From contig JAXMGR010000006.1 of the NCBI GenBank assembly GCA_046352935.1, positions 1-64,000 of the forward strand: DNA of 64,000 bases. The letters are read 5' to 3'. Position numbers and translations under genes: made by a program. Shown here piece by piece: positions 1-11,236 of the stretch (its first letter is position 1; the number at the start of each line of letters is the position of its first letter). This DNA comes from CAYWMY01 sp046352935. Its GTDB lineage: Bacteria > Pseudomonadota > Gammaproteobacteria > Steroidobacterales > Steroidobacteraceae. A model generated the notes under the pieces. It was not told the origin of the DNA, made no database searches, and saw only the letters and a program-made list of their open reading frames with translations.

Positions 1-1025
1 GGATCGAGGTCGTCGATTCCGCGCCCGACCCGCTGGTGGCACGCGAGAAGATCAAGCAGCTGAACCCCGACGTGCTGACGCTCGACGTCGAGATGCCGCG
101 CATGGACGGCCTGACGTTCCTGCGGAACCTGATGCGTCTGCGGCCGATGCCGGTGGTCATGGTCTCGACGCTCACCGAGCACGGCGCCGACGTGACACTG
201 GAGGCGCTGGAGCTCGGTGCGGTGGACTTCGTCAGCAAACCGAAGGTCGACGTCGTGCACGGCATGGACCAGTGCGCCGCCGAACTCATCGCCAAGGTCA
301 AGATCGCCGCGAAGGCGAAGGTTCATGCACTCCTGCGACCCGACGCCCCGGGCGGAGCCCCCCCGACCGTCGCCAAGGCCCCGCCGCCGCCGCGTCACAA
401 CGGCAGGGTCATCGGCGAGGAACGCATCATCGCCATCGGTGCATCGACCGGGGGCACCGAAGCCATCAAGGAAGTGCTGATGGCGCTGCAGCCCGATTCG
501 CCGGGCATTGTCATCGCCCAGCACATCCCTCCCGTCTTCAGCAACTCCTTCGCCCAGCGCCTGGACCAGACCAGCGCCTTGCGCGTGTGCGAGGCGCGTG
601 ACGGCCAGCGCGTGCTCCCCGGGCACGCCTTCGTGGCCCCGGGGGATCGTCACCTGACGATCGTGAAGGACGGCGCAGGATATCGCTGCCGGATCGACGA
701 CGGACCGCCGGTCAACAGGCACAAGCCCTCGGTGGACGTGCTGTTCGAGTCCGTCGCCGCCTGCGCCGGCGCCAATGCCATCGCCGCCATCCTCACCGGC
801 ATGGGCCGGGACGGCGCCCAGGGTCTCAAGGCGTTGTACGACGCCGGAGCTCCCACGATCGCGCAGGACCGGGATTCCAGCGTGGTCTGGGGGATGCCGG
901 GGTCCGCCGTCGAGATCGGCGCCGCCGGAACGGTACTGCCCCTGCCGAAGATTGCCGGAGAAATCCGGCGGTGCGCGGCGTCCCGGCCCGCCGGCCCTAA
1001 AGTCAGGGAAGTCGCCAACCGATAA
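1..1025 (+). CDS. cheB: Chemotaxis protein-glutamate methylesterase CheB (5' truncated by window edge)
   Basis: CheB removes methyl groups from glutamates of chemoreceptors in the cytoplasm and so resets receptor sensitivity. The reading frame is already open at base 3 and the true start lies before the window. Visible parts in order are most of a response-regulator receiver domain (phosphoacceptor Asp at 84-86 in [12 protein letters not shown], conserved Lys in FVSKPK), a proline-rich linker, and the methylesterase domain with the catalytic Ser in GASTGG (codon 444-446), His in AQHIPP and Asp in GMGRDGAQG. All catalytic residues are present, so the enzyme should be active. It precedes a CheY-type gene by 44 bases and looks like the end of a chemotaxis operon. 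Confidence 0.95.
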   Translation, partial: IEVVDSAPDPLVAREKIKQLNPDVLTLDVEMPRMDGLTFLRNLMRLRPMPVVMVSTLTEHGADVTLEALELGAVDFVSKPKVDVVHGMDQCAAELIAKVKIAAKAKVHALLRPDAPGGAPPTVAKAPPPPRHNGRVIGEERIIAIGASTGGTEAIKEVLMALQPDSPGIVIAQHIPPVFSNSFAQRLDQTSALRVCEARDGQRVLPGHAFVAPGDRHLTIVKDGAGYRCRIDDGPPVNRHKPSVDVLFESVAACAGANAIAAILTGMGRDGAQGLKALYDAGAPTIAQDRDSSVVWGMPGSAVEIGAAGTVLPLPKIAGEIRRCAASRPAGPKVREVANR

Positions 1026-1069
1026 GCGGCAGAGCGGCAGTGAGGCCGAGCGATACGGGGATCGAGAGC

Positions 1070-1432
1070 ATGAACGTAATGATCGTGGACGACAGCGCCG
1101 CGATGCGCATGATGATCATCAAGACGCTGCGGCAGGCGGGCCTCAATGGCCACGAGTTCAGCCAGGCGACGGACGGCGCAGCTGCCCTGGAGGCCATCCG
1201 CAAGGCGCCGCCGGATGTCGTTCTCTGCGACTGGAACATGCCCAACATGACCGGCATCGAGCTGCTGACCACGCTCCGGAGCGAAGGCATCAAGATCAAG
1301 TTCGGCTTCATCACCACCGAGACGACCGGCGAGATGCGGCAGAAGGCCGCCGCGGCTGGCGCTTCGTTCATGGTGGCGAAGCCATTCACCGTCGAGGCGT
1401 TCCAGCAGGCGCTGGCGCCGATCCTGCAGTAG
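1070..1432 (+). CDS. CheY-type single-domain response regulator
   Basis: A 120-residue stand-alone receiver domain. It has the acidic pocket in IVDDS, the phosphoacceptor Asp in LCDWNMPNMTG, the conserved Thr of the FITTET stretch and the Lys in VAKPFT. No output domain follows, so it acts by phosphorylation-dependent binding to a partner, as CheY does at the flagellar switch. The start at 1070 (MNVMIVDDS) is preferred over an ATG ten codons upstream because receiver domains begin about there and a GAG-type ribosome site precedes it. Neighbours cheB and a CheX/CheC-like protein support a chemotaxis role. Whether it is the motor CheY or a side regulator cannot be decided here. Confidence 0.88.
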   Translation: MNVMIVDDSAAMRMMIIKTLRQAGLNGHEFSQATDGAAALEAIRKAPPDVVLCDWNMPNMTGIELLTTLRSEGIKIKFGFITTETTGEMRQKAAAAGASFMVAKPFTVEAFQQALAPILQ

Positions 1433-1480
1433 CCGCCGGCGGCACCTGCCGGCAACCGCGATCACCGGAGCGAGAATCCC

Positions 1481-1942
1481 ATGCGCTTTCTGCTTCCCAA
1501 CGACAAGGCTGTGCTCGGCATCCTGAGCGCCCTGTTCGGCGACGACACGAAGGTATCCACCGCACCCATGAAGGACCTGCCCACGGACTGGGTTGCGATC
1601 TACGTGGGTGACGACGACAAGCCTGTCGCCGCGTGCGTGTGCAACAAGGAGTTCGTTGCCTGGTCCGCTGCCGGTCTGACGATGCTGCCGGCCGCCGCGG
1701 CGAAGGAAGCAGCGACCAAGGGATCTTTCACCGAGGTCATGGTCGGCAGCTACCAGGAGATCATGAACATCTGCAGCCGCTTTCTCATGAGCGACAGCAC
1801 TCCGCATCTGCGCCTCGGCCGGATCTGCCCGAGGAAGGACGCCCCCGAACTGGCCGAAGTGGCGAAGGCGGGAACACGCAAGGACTTCCAGGTCGCGATC
1901 CCGCGCTATGGCAGCGGGCAGATGGCCTGCCTCGTGACCTGA
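1481..1942 (+). CDS. CheX/CheC-like chemotaxis-associated protein
   Basis: A 153-residue soluble protein directly after cheB and a cheY-type gene, same strand, 48-base gap. No strong family signature is obvious. The stretch EVMVGSYQEIMNICSRFL (about residues 85-102) resembles the ExxxEIxN helix that CheX/CheC/FliY phosphatases use to attack phospho-CheY, with Glu and Asn in comparable places. I infer a role in CheY dephosphorylation or signal termination, from position and this weak motif only. It has no signal peptide or membrane segment. The N-terminal MRFLLPNDKAVLGILSALFG is amphipathic. An alternative is a small regulator with no enzymatic activity. Confidence 0.55.
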   Translation: MRFLLPNDKAVLGILSALFGDDTKVSTAPMKDLPTDWVAIYVGDDDKPVAACVCNKEFVAWSAAGLTMLPAAAAKEAATKGSFTEVMVGSYQEIMNICSRFLMSDSTPHLRLGRICPRKDAPELAEVAKAGTRKDFQVAIPRYGSGQMACLVT

Positions 1943-2028
1943 CGGAGGCTCCCGGCAACCGCCCACAGAGCCGGATCGATGGCATCATTGCCCGCAACCT
2001 GCCCATCGTGCGCGGGAGGAGGCATTGC

Positions 2029-3114
2029 ATGCGGGCCGAATTCTGGAGAATGGGGGCCACGCCGGTCCCGGTGGCCGAAATCGGCCGCATCGCGCGCGAA
2101 CTCGAGACCAGTGGCTGGGACGGTCTCTGCGTGGGCGAGGCGCACGCCATCCTCCCGGATCCCTATGCCGCGCTCGCCGTCGCCGCGGCGCACACGACGC
2201 GCCTGAAACTCGGCACCGCAGTGGCAGTACCCCTGCGATCGCCGCTCCTCGCCGCCTCGGCCATGCAGAGCATCCAGGCCATCTCGGGCGGCAGGGCCGC
2301 GTTCTCGGTCGGACGCGGCGACGGCGCCATGAAGGTCATGGGCCGCGAGCCCATGCACGTCGATGACTACGCCCGCTACCTCGGCGATCTGCTCAGGTTG
2401 CTCGAGGGCGAGGAAATCGAAGTCGACGGCTCCCCGGTGTCGATGGCGAGGATGCCGGTCATCGACAGTTCCTATGAAGTGCCGCGGCCACGCATCGATG
2501 TCGCGGCGACCGGGCCCAGGATGATCGCGACGGCGGCAGCGATCGCCGATGGCGTGAGTTTCGCCGTGGGCGCCGACGTCGAGCGCCTGAAGCGCGGCAT
2601 CGACGCGGCGCGTCAGGCGCGGCGCGCCGCGGGACTCGACCCCGATGCACTGATGTTCGGTGCCTACGTGCAGATGGCGGTCACGCAGCCCGGCGATGCC
2701 TCGGCGCAGGACGCCGTCCGTGGCCTCGTGCTGACCCACTCGCGCTTCTCCGGCTTCCAGGGCAAGGCGCTCGCCGATGTCGACACGGGCGATCACGGCC
2801 GGATCAGCCGCGCCGTCGAAGCCATGGACCGGACCCTGCGCACCGGACACCGCACCATCGCAGAGGCGCGTGGCGAGCACGCCAACGAGGTGAATTTCTA
2901 TCCGGCGAACACGGTCGACGACGAATTCCTGCAGCGCTTCGGCATCGTGGGGCCGCCCGAGGTCTGCGCCGAACGCCTGGGCGCGGTCGTCGCCGCGGGG
3001 ATCCACCGCGTCTACATCGGCACGCGCGCCGTCGGAATCGATCCCGCGGAGACGAACTCGATGCGCATCGGACGCGAGGTGCTTCCTCTCGTACGACGCG
3101 CGTTCGGCACGTGA
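2029..3114 (+). CDS. LLM-class luciferase-like flavin monooxygenase/reductase
   Basis: A 361-residue member of the bacterial luciferase-like (LLM) TIM-barrel family, which uses FMN or F420 for oxidations or reductions. Typical features are a GWDGLCVGEAH strand near residue 30, the TRLKLGTAV strand followed by RSPLLAASAMQSIQAISGGR, and VGRGDGAMKVMG in the cofactor-binding area. The start at 2029 is chosen because a GGGAGGAGG ribosome site ends six bases before it; the open frame extends further upstream but without family resemblance. Substrate and cofactor cannot be assigned. It stands alone between the chemotaxis genes and a convergent GltB-domain gene. Confidence 0.82.
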   Translation: MRAEFWRMGATPVPVAEIGRIARELETSGWDGLCVGEAHAILPDPYAALAVAAAHTTRLKLGTAVAVPLRSPLLAASAMQSIQAISGGRAAFSVGRGDGAMKVMGREPMHVDDYARYLGDLLRLLEGEEIEVDGSPVSMARMPVIDSSYEVPRPRIDVAATGPRMIATAAAIADGVSFAVGADVERLKRGIDAARQARRAAGLDPDALMFGAYVQMAVTQPGDASAQDAVRGLVLTHSRFSGFQGKALADVDTGDHGRISRAVEAMDRTLRTGHRTIAEARGEHANEVNFYPANTVDDEFLQRFGIVGPPEVCAERLGAVVAAGIHRVYIGTRAVGIDPAETNSMRIGREVLPLVRRAFGT

Positions 3115-3164
3115 TGGCGTACCGGGTCCGCGCCCGGGCCTGACCGCACCGCGCCGTCGGCGAT

Positions 3165-4862
3165 TCAGCCCTGGAGGGCGCGCGGCTGTGACGCCGTGCC
3201 CGGGCGCATCGGGCTCACGTGGTCCGCAGCCTCGTCGCCGCCGGCCGAAGCAAAGCTGTCGGCCCGCGCCATCGGCCAGTAGGTCCGGAACACCGGCAGG
3301 GGCAGTTCGCCGCGCAGCAGACAGCCCGGCTCGACGAAGGGCAGCAGGTTGCCGAGCAACATCGTCTCCTGGTCGGCACGACGATGCACGATGTGGGACG
3401 CCGAGATCTCGCCGGGGTGCCGCAGACCCGCCGCCTGCACGAGTTCCTTGAGCGCATGCAGTGTCTGCTGGTGAAAGTTGCGGACACGCTCGGCCTTGTC
3501 TGCGACGACGAGCGCACCCTGCCGGAGCGGGTCCTGCGTGGCCACGCCCGTCGGACACTTGTCCGTGTGGCAGCTCTGCGACTGGATGCAGCCCAGCGCG
3601 AACATGAAGCCGCGCGCGGAATTGCACCAGTCCGCGCCCAGCGCGATCATGCGTGCGATATCGAAGGCGCTGACCACCTTGCCGGCGCAGCCGATGCGCA
3701 CACGGTCGCGCAGCCCGAGCCCGACCAGCGTGTTGCGCACGAGCAGGAGCCCTTCCTGCAGTGGTGCGCCGACGTGATCGCTGAACTCCAGGGGCGCAGC
3801 TCCCGTGCCACCCTCCGCGCCGTCGACGACGATGAAATCGGGCGTGATGCCGGTCTCGACCATGGCCTTGGCGATGGCAAACCACTCCCAGGGATGACCC
3901 ACGCAGAACTTGAAGCCCGTGGGCTTGCCGCCCGACAGATCGCGTAGACGGTCGATGAAGCGCAGCAGCTCGACGGGTGTGCGGAATGCACTGTGACTCG
4001 CCGGGGAAACGCAGTCGGAGCCGGGCTGCACGCCACGCGCAGCCGCGATCTCGCGTGTGACCTTGGAGCCCGGCAGTACCCCGCCGTGGCCGGGCTTGGC
4101 GCCCTGCGACAGTTTCAATTCGATCATCCTGACCTGATCGAGGCGCGCGTTCTCGACGAAGCGCTCCTCACTGAACGTACCGTCCGGATTGCGGCAGCCG
4201 AAGTAGCCCGAGCCGATCTCCCAGATCAGATCGCCGCCCGGCTCGCGGTGATGGCGGCTGATCGAGCCCTCACCGGTATCGTGCGCGAAGTTGCCACGTC
4301 GCGCGCCGGTGTTCAGCGCCAGGATCGCATTGGCGCTGAGCGCACCGAAGCTCATCGCCGAGATGTTGAAGACGCTCGCGCTGTACGGACGCGCGCGGCC
4401 CGCACCGATCACGATGCGGAAATCGTGCGTGGCGAGCCGCGTCGGTGCGAGGGAATGATTGATCCACTCGTAGCCCGTCGCGGTCACGTCCTTCTGTGTG
4501 CCGAAGGGCCGCTTGTCCGGTTCGCCCTTGGCGCGCTGGTACACGAGCGATCGCTGCTGCCGCGAGAACGGCGTCGCCTCCGTGTCGCTCTCGAGGAAGT
4601 ACTGTCGCATCTCCGGGCGGATGTATTCGAGCAGGAACCTCAGGTGGCCGATCACCGGGTAGTTGCGCAGCACCGCGCGCCGTGTCTGCCGGGTGTCGCG
4701 CACACCGAGCGCCGTGAGTGCCCCGAGGCCGAGCGCAAGCCATCCACCGCGATGGAACACGACCCAGCTCGCGGCGGCGGCCGCCGATCCGGCGGCGCAG
4801 AGCAGCCAGGCCGAGTAACGCACGGGGACGTGCTCGTCGAGACGGTTGAGCCACGGGAACAT
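3165..4862 (-). CDS. FMN-binding glutamate synthase domain protein
   Basis: A 565-residue protein carrying the FMN and iron-sulfur core of the large subunit of glutamate synthase without the glutaminase domain. Two hydrophobic segments near the N-terminus (about residues 17-50) suggest membrane attachment. The body contains GAKPGHGGVLPG, the FIVVDGAEGGTGAAP strand and CIQSQSCHTDKCPTGVATQ, whose three cysteines match the 3Fe-4S site of glutamate synthase. Stand-alone proteins of this type are widespread and have no settled substrate; one possibility is a membrane-associated flavoprotein oxidoreductase. The start at 4862 has a GGAGAG site upstream. It converges with the luciferase-like gene. 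Confidence 0.85.
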   Translation of the reverse strand: MFPWLNRLDEHVPVRYSAWLLCAAGSAAAAASWVVFHRGGWLALGLGALTALGVRDTRQTRRAVLRNYPVIGHLRFLLEYIRPEMRQYFLESDTEATPFSRQQRSLVYQRAKGEPDKRPFGTQKDVTATGYEWINHSLAPTRLATHDFRIVIGAGRARPYSASVFNISAMSFGALSANAILALNTGARRGNFAHDTGEGSISRHHREPGGDLIWEIGSGYFGCRNPDGTFSEERFVENARLDQVRMIELKLSQGAKPGHGGVLPGSKVTREIAAARGVQPGSDCVSPASHSAFRTPVELLRFIDRLRDLSGGKPTGFKFCVGHPWEWFAIAKAMVETGITPDFIVVDGAEGGTGAAPLEFSDHVGAPLQEGLLLVRNTLVGLGLRDRVRIGCAGKVVSAFDIARMIALGADWCNSARGFMFALGCIQSQSCHTDKCPTGVATQDPLRQGALVVADKAERVRNFHQQTLHALKELVQAAGLRHPGEISASHIVHRRADQETMLLGNLLPFVEPGCLLRGELPLPVFRTYWPMARADSFASAGGDEAADHVSPMRPGTASQPRALQG

Positions 4863-5165
4863 CCTGGTACTCTCCGGTCACCGGCCATCGTGGAACGGGC
4901 GACAGCGCGTCCGCCAACCCTACAGGAACTCGACCGGCAGGCCGGGAAGTTGAGTGCGCGTGCGACGGCCGGCGTCCGGCCCTGCTCGGGCAGGGTACCC
5001 GCCCCGTTCCGGTCCATGTCCCCGCCGATCTACCCCGGAGATCGGTGAAGAACCAAAAAAAAAGCGGGGCGTCATCGCCCCGCTGCGCATTTCACGCCCG
5101 CGCCAGGACAGGGTCCTGGCCCGCGTACCGCCCCGCCACCCGCGGCGCGGGTGCCGGGACCATCA
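4863..5165. other. Intergenic region between GltB-domain gene and porin-like gene
   Basis: About 300 bases without a gene. It holds the terminator of the upstream porin-like gene at 5053-5084 and then about 190 bases that must contain the promoter of the GltB-domain gene (minus strand). No convincing promoter hexamers or operator palindrome were seen in that stretch, and the short open frames across it resemble no protein. Confidence 0.6.
5053..5084 (-). terminator. Rho-independent terminator of the porin-like gene
   Basis: Read on the minus strand, a 9-bp perfect stem (AGCGGGGCG with CGCCCCGCT, arms 5076-5084 and 5063-5071) closes a 4-base loop and is followed by an uninterrupted run of T (5054-5062). 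It lies about 80 bases after the stop of the porin-like gene. This is the strongest intrinsic terminator in the window. Confidence 0.92.
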
Positions 5166-6392
5166 TCAGAACGTCGCCGTGGCCATCACCCAGACCTTCG
5201 TGGCGTCCGTCCCGAAGCCGTCGGCGTTGTACCTGCCGGCCTTGAACAGCAACTCGTAACGCTTGGCGAAGGTGAAGCCGACCGAGGCATTCCACTCCGT
5301 CCCGTAGTCACGATTCACCGCCTCGGCCTGATAGTCGTGCCAGAAGACCTGGCAGTTCGCCGGACCGACCTTCGTCATGAACCCGACATAGGTGTCCTCC
5401 ACACCCTGCGGCGGCGTGGTGAGGAACTTGTCCACCCAGCCCTGGAAGGCGTGCAGCGTGGCGAGCGGGGTCCTGAACGCGGCACCGGCCCGCGTCGCGT
5501 GACCTTCGAGCACCTCGCGGCCGACCTTGATGGTGTGCGGGCCGTAGGAAATGCCGGCCTCGGCCTGCCAGTAGTCGGCGCTGTAGTTGACCGGGTTGCT
5601 CTTGTAGTCGTCCTGCGTCGCATACGAGAACGCGAACGGCAGCTTCCAGCCCTTCGCGATTTCAGGGCTGCCCGTCCACAGCACGCCATACGTCGCGTTC
5701 GACTGCGCGGCCGCGTTGTCGAAGTCCATCAGGTAGGCGAACGCGCTGACCGTGCCCGCCTTGCCGGCATTGAACTTCGCGTTGATGACGTGCGTATCAC
5801 CGTGCCAGTTCGCCTGCTGCGCGCCGGTCTTGGGTCCGAACACCCGGTTGACGTTCCAGATCCAGGCATAGGTGAACTCGGTCCGCGGCAGCACCGAGCT
5901 CTTGAACGCCACGCTGTCGTAGGTCTGCTCGTTCTGGCGCCACCCCACGTTGCCGATGAAACGCTGGTTGTCGAGTACGACGCGCTGGCGCCCGCCGATC
6001 AGCTGGTTCTTGCCGATCTGCCACTTCAGGTTCGCCTGGTTCACCTCGGTGCCCTCGGGGTCACCGACGATCGGGTAGGTCGTCTTGCCGTTGGAGGTGC
6101 TGTTATAGTCTTCGACGATGGAGCGGATGTCGTCGACCTCGAGCATGGCGCTCACGCCATTCAGGGGCGCACTCGTCCAGGTCAGACGGGAACGCAATGT
6201 CAGCGCATTGGCGTCCTGATTCAGCGCGTCATCATCAACGTCCTCGTAGCGCATCCTGAAGGAAACCTGGGCTTTACCTCCCGTGATCGCCTCCGTGATA
6301 TTGGCGGCCTTGGCCGGAGCGTCGGCACCGTGTGCGGCGCCCGCTGCCAGCAGCGCCAGCACGGCGACCTTCAAAGTTGTCTCGCTTCGCAT
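5166..6392 (-). CDS. Porin-like outer-membrane beta-barrel protein
   Basis: A 408-residue secreted protein predicted to form an outer-membrane channel. The start at 6392 (MRSETTLKVAVLALLAAGAAHG) gives a clean signal peptide and has GGAG eight bases upstream. The mature part alternates short polar and aromatic strands (QVSFRMRYEDV, LTLRSRLTW, EFTYAWIWNVN) and ends in KVWVMATATF with a terminal Phe, the usual sorting signal of outer-membrane proteins. It resembles alginate-export-type barrels in organisation, but the substrate is unknown. It is divergent from a TonB-dependent receptor gene and shares with it a perfect FNR/DNR-type site at 6476-6489, so expression under oxygen limitation or during denitrification is inferred. 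Confidence 0.8.
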   Translation of the reverse strand: MRSETTLKVAVLALLAAGAAHGADAPAKAANITEAITGGKAQVSFRMRYEDVDDDALNQDANALTLRSRLTWTSAPLNGVSAMLEVDDIRSIVEDYNSTSNGKTTYPIVGDPEGTEVNQANLKWQIGKNQLIGGRQRVVLDNQRFIGNVGWRQNEQTYDSVAFKSSVLPRTEFTYAWIWNVNRVFGPKTGAQQANWHGDTHVINAKFNAGKAGTVSAFAYLMDFDNAAAQSNATYGVLWTGSPEIAKGWKLPFAFSYATQDDYKSNPVNYSADYWQAEAGISYGPHTIKVGREVLEGHATRAGAAFRTPLATLHAFQGWVDKFLTTPPQGVEDTYVGFMTKVGPANCQVFWHDYQAEAVNRDYGTEWNASVGFTFAKRYELLFKAGRYNADGFGTDATKVWVMATATF

Positions 6393-6475
6393 ACGCATTC
6401 TCCGAAATTGAGCACGTATCAACCGTAAGTTCATGTAAACAATGGAAAGTTTATGCGCAGAAAACCTTCTCCGCC

Positions 6476-6489
6476 TTGATGCGCATCAA
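6476..6489. promoter_or_regulatory. Perfect FNR/DNR-type operator between porin-like gene and TonB receptor
   Basis: TTGATGCGCATCAA is a perfect 14-base palindrome and an exact match to the TTGAT-N4-ATCAA consensus bound by FNR/ANR/DNR regulators. It sits between the divergent genes. A TATTTT at 6513-6518 (plus) and TAAACT at 6448-6453 (minus) lie where -10 hexamers would be if the site were centred near -41.5 on each side, the usual class II activator position. The Dnr-type regulator at 11.3-11.9 kb carries the matching ExxSR recognition helix. The site is seen in sequence; dual activation is inferred. Confidence 0.85.
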
Positions 6490-6557
6490 CTACAAAAAGC
6501 GCACCACCAAAGTATTTTGCAGCGCCAATGAAGCCCCGCGGTATTCTTCCGGCACCT

Positions 6558-8767
6558 ATGAACCCCCTTCGACATGCCATCCTCGCCACGCTGATCGCCG
6601 CCAGCCCGTCGATCGCCGCGGAGAACACCACGACACCCCCCGCCGGCACCGGGCCGCTGCAGGACGAGTTGCCGACTGTATGGGTCTTCGCCAAGGCGCC
6701 GCGCCAACTCGTCGAGATCGCGGCGTCGGTCACGGTCGCGGATGAAGCATCGATCCACCGCGAACTCGCGCAGGACTTCCGCGACCTGACGCGCTATGTA
6801 CCGGGCCTCTCGATGCGCAGCGATGCGACGCGCTTCGGCCTCGACACCATCAGCATCCGCGGCATCGGCGGAAACCGCGTGCTGCTCGAGACCGATGGTG
6901 TGCCGGCGCCGTCCGGCATCGCGGTCGGCGCGCTTGGCGATTCCGGGCGCCCGTATGCCGACCTCGACCTGGTGAAGCGCATCGAGATCCTCCGCGGACC
7001 CGCCTCGGCGCTCTATGGCAGCGACGCCATCGGTGGAGTGGTCAGCACCCGCACCCTGGATCCGCTCGATCTGCTGGGAAACGACGACGCCGCGCTGCGC
7101 CTGCGCTCGGGGTACAACAGCGACGATCACAGCATGGCGGCTTCGGGCCGGAGCCGCCCGCTTCCAGCCGGCGTCGAGGCGATGATCGCCGTCGCACACC
7201 GGGAAGGCGACGAGCTGCGGAATGAGTCATCTCGACTCCACGCCAATCCTCGCGATTACCACCGCAACACTGCTCGCGCGCGCCGTGCTGGCGGGCATGG
7301 AGCACCCCCTGCGCATCACGTTCGGGGCGAGCGCGGCCGCGCCGAAACCACCGTGAATTCACTGCGGCTGCAGCCGGCCGGTTCGCCAACACCATCAACA
7401 TGGAAGGCGACGACCGGGCGCGCTCGTACCGGGCGCTGATCGACCAGACCCTCGCGGGTGTCGCCGGCTTCGACCAGATCGAGTGGCGTGCGTACTGGCA
7501 GCAGGCCTCGGTCGACCAGAGAACCTTCGAGCAGCGCCGTGCGGTACCGCCGCGCACACCGGCGGCCGACATTTCGCGCAGTTTCGACTACAGCGAGACC
7601 ACGATCGGCACCGAGATCACGCTCGCCCGCGACATCACTGTCGCAGGGCTGGATCACCGGTTCGTGTTCGGCGGCGAAGCTGCGCGCAGTCGCATCACGG
7701 AAGCCCGTGATGGCCTGCAGACATCGCTGCCTTCCGGCGTCACGACCAAGGTCCTGCTCGGCGAGACGATGCCGGTGCGTGACTTCCCGCGTTCGACGAC
7801 GTCGACCTTCGGGGTGTACCTCCAGGACGAGTTCCGTCCCGGCGGCGGCCGACTGGCGGTGCTGCCTGCGCTGCGGCTGGACCATTACCGGCTGCGGCCG
7901 AACGAGGATGCGCTGTATCTCGAGGACAATCCGCGGCAGACACCCGTCTCGACGACCCATACGTCGCTGACACCCCGTCTGGGTGTCACCTGGCGCGTCG
8001 CGGATCGCCTGGCCGTCTTCGGGCAATACGTCCGCGGATTCCGTTCGCCACCGTTCTCGGACGTCAACATCGGCCTCGACATCGCCCAGTTCAATTTCAG
8101 GGCAATTCCCAACCCCGATCTCAAGCCGGAGAAGAGCAACGCCTTCGAACTCGGTCTGCGCAGTACGCATCCGGGCCTGACGGGCTCGCTGAGCCTCTTC
8201 TACACGCGGTACCGCGACTTCATCGAGTCCAAGGTGAACCTCGGAGTCGATCCGGCCACCGGGACGACGCTGTTCCAGTCGCGCAACCTGGCGCGTGCCG
8301 AAATCTACGGCGCCGAGGCCGAGGGAATCGCACGACTCGGCGAATGGAACGCCGCGCTCGCACCCTGGACCGTTCGCTTCGCGCTGTCCTACGCACGTGG
8401 CAACGACCTGGAACGGAACCGGCCACTGAATTCCATCGACCCGCTGAAGGCGGTCGTCGGTGTCCGCTATACCGCGCCGAACGGTGTCTGGGATGCGGAG
8501 CTGCTGACCACCGCGGTCGCAGCGAAGGATCGCGTGAGCGATGGCGCCACGTCGATCGTTCGTACCGACGGCTTCGTGACACTCGACCTGCTGGCAGAGT
8601 GGCGCATCACCGGGCGGCTGAGTGCGCAGGCTGGACTGTTCAACCTGACCGACCGGTCGTATCTCGAGTGGACGGACGTCCGCGATCGCGCGGCCAGCGA
8701 CCCGCTGCTGGAACTCTATCGCCGCCCCGGGCGCAACGGGTCGGTGTCGTTCACGTATCGTTACTGA
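6558..8767 (+). pseudogene. TonB-dependent haem/haemoglobin-type receptor, reading frame broken
   Basis: Outer-membrane receptor of the TonB-dependent haemoglobin/transferrin family, in two out-of-phase pieces. The first (6558 to about 7255) holds a signal peptide, a TonB-box-like region, and the plug domain with ISIRGIGGNRVLLETDG and RIEILRGPASALYGSDAIGG. The second (from about 7380 to 8767) holds most of the barrel, with VRGFRSPPFSDVN, NPDLKPEKSNAFELGL and SRNLARAEIYGAEAEG, ending in VSFTYRY. Between them the coding sense moves from phase 0 to phase 1 (TATLLARAVLAGMEHPLRIT from 7261), apparently back to phase 0 (RAETTVNSLRLQPAG, about 7335-7377) and then to phase 2 (RFANTINMEGDD). At least one shift is certain and three fit better. 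Sequencing error or real decay are both possible. The start at 6558 lacks a good ribosome site. Confidence 0.85.
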
Positions 8768-8794
8768 CGCTGCCGGCGTGTGACACCACGCCGG

Positions 8795-8831
8795 GCGATG
8801 CCTTCGACGCCCGGTGGGTCGAAGGCATCGC
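8795..8831. repeat. 14-bp inverted repeat after the TonB receptor
   Basis: Perfect arms GCGATGCCTTCGAC (8795-8808) and its reverse complement (8818-8831) around a 9-base spacer, 28 bases after the receptor stop. It could form a strong RNA hairpin and may end or protect the receptor transcript. There is no T-run on either side, so it is not a standard intrinsic terminator. Confidence 0.6.
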
Positions 8832-8960
8832 GTCGCACGCACCGGCCTTCGGTCCTGCCTGCCCCTGGCGGGCGACGACGGGTGGTGAGCCTCTCCTCAC
8901 GGGCTCCCGCACCCGGCATCACTGCGGCAGCGAGCCCTGACTCCGGTCCCCATGTGAAAA

Positions 8961-8984
8961 CGGGCGGCGCTTTCGCGCCGCCCG
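8961..8984 (-). terminator. Likely terminator of nirS
   Basis: Ten-base perfect stem CGGGCGGCGC/GCGCCGCCCG (8961-8970 and 8975-8984) with a 4-base loop, about 28 bases past the nirS stop on the minus strand, followed on that strand by TTTT. The T-tract is short but the stem is very stable, and it could also serve the convergent receptor transcript. Confidence 0.75.
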
Positions 8985-9011
8985 TCCGTTCCACGGACCA
9001 GGTCTCGACGA

Positions 9012-11231
<2,220 letters not shown>

Positions 11232-11236
11232 TCACT

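Noticed and set aside
1633..2028. Long N-terminal extension of the luciferase-like protein
   Set aside because: It overlaps the CheX/CheC-like gene in another phase, and a strong ribosome site directly precedes ATG 2029.
7245..7385. Programmed ribosomal frameshift in the TonB receptor
   Set aside because: No slippery run with a following pseudoknot was seen, and several phase changes are needed, which programmed shifting does not explain.
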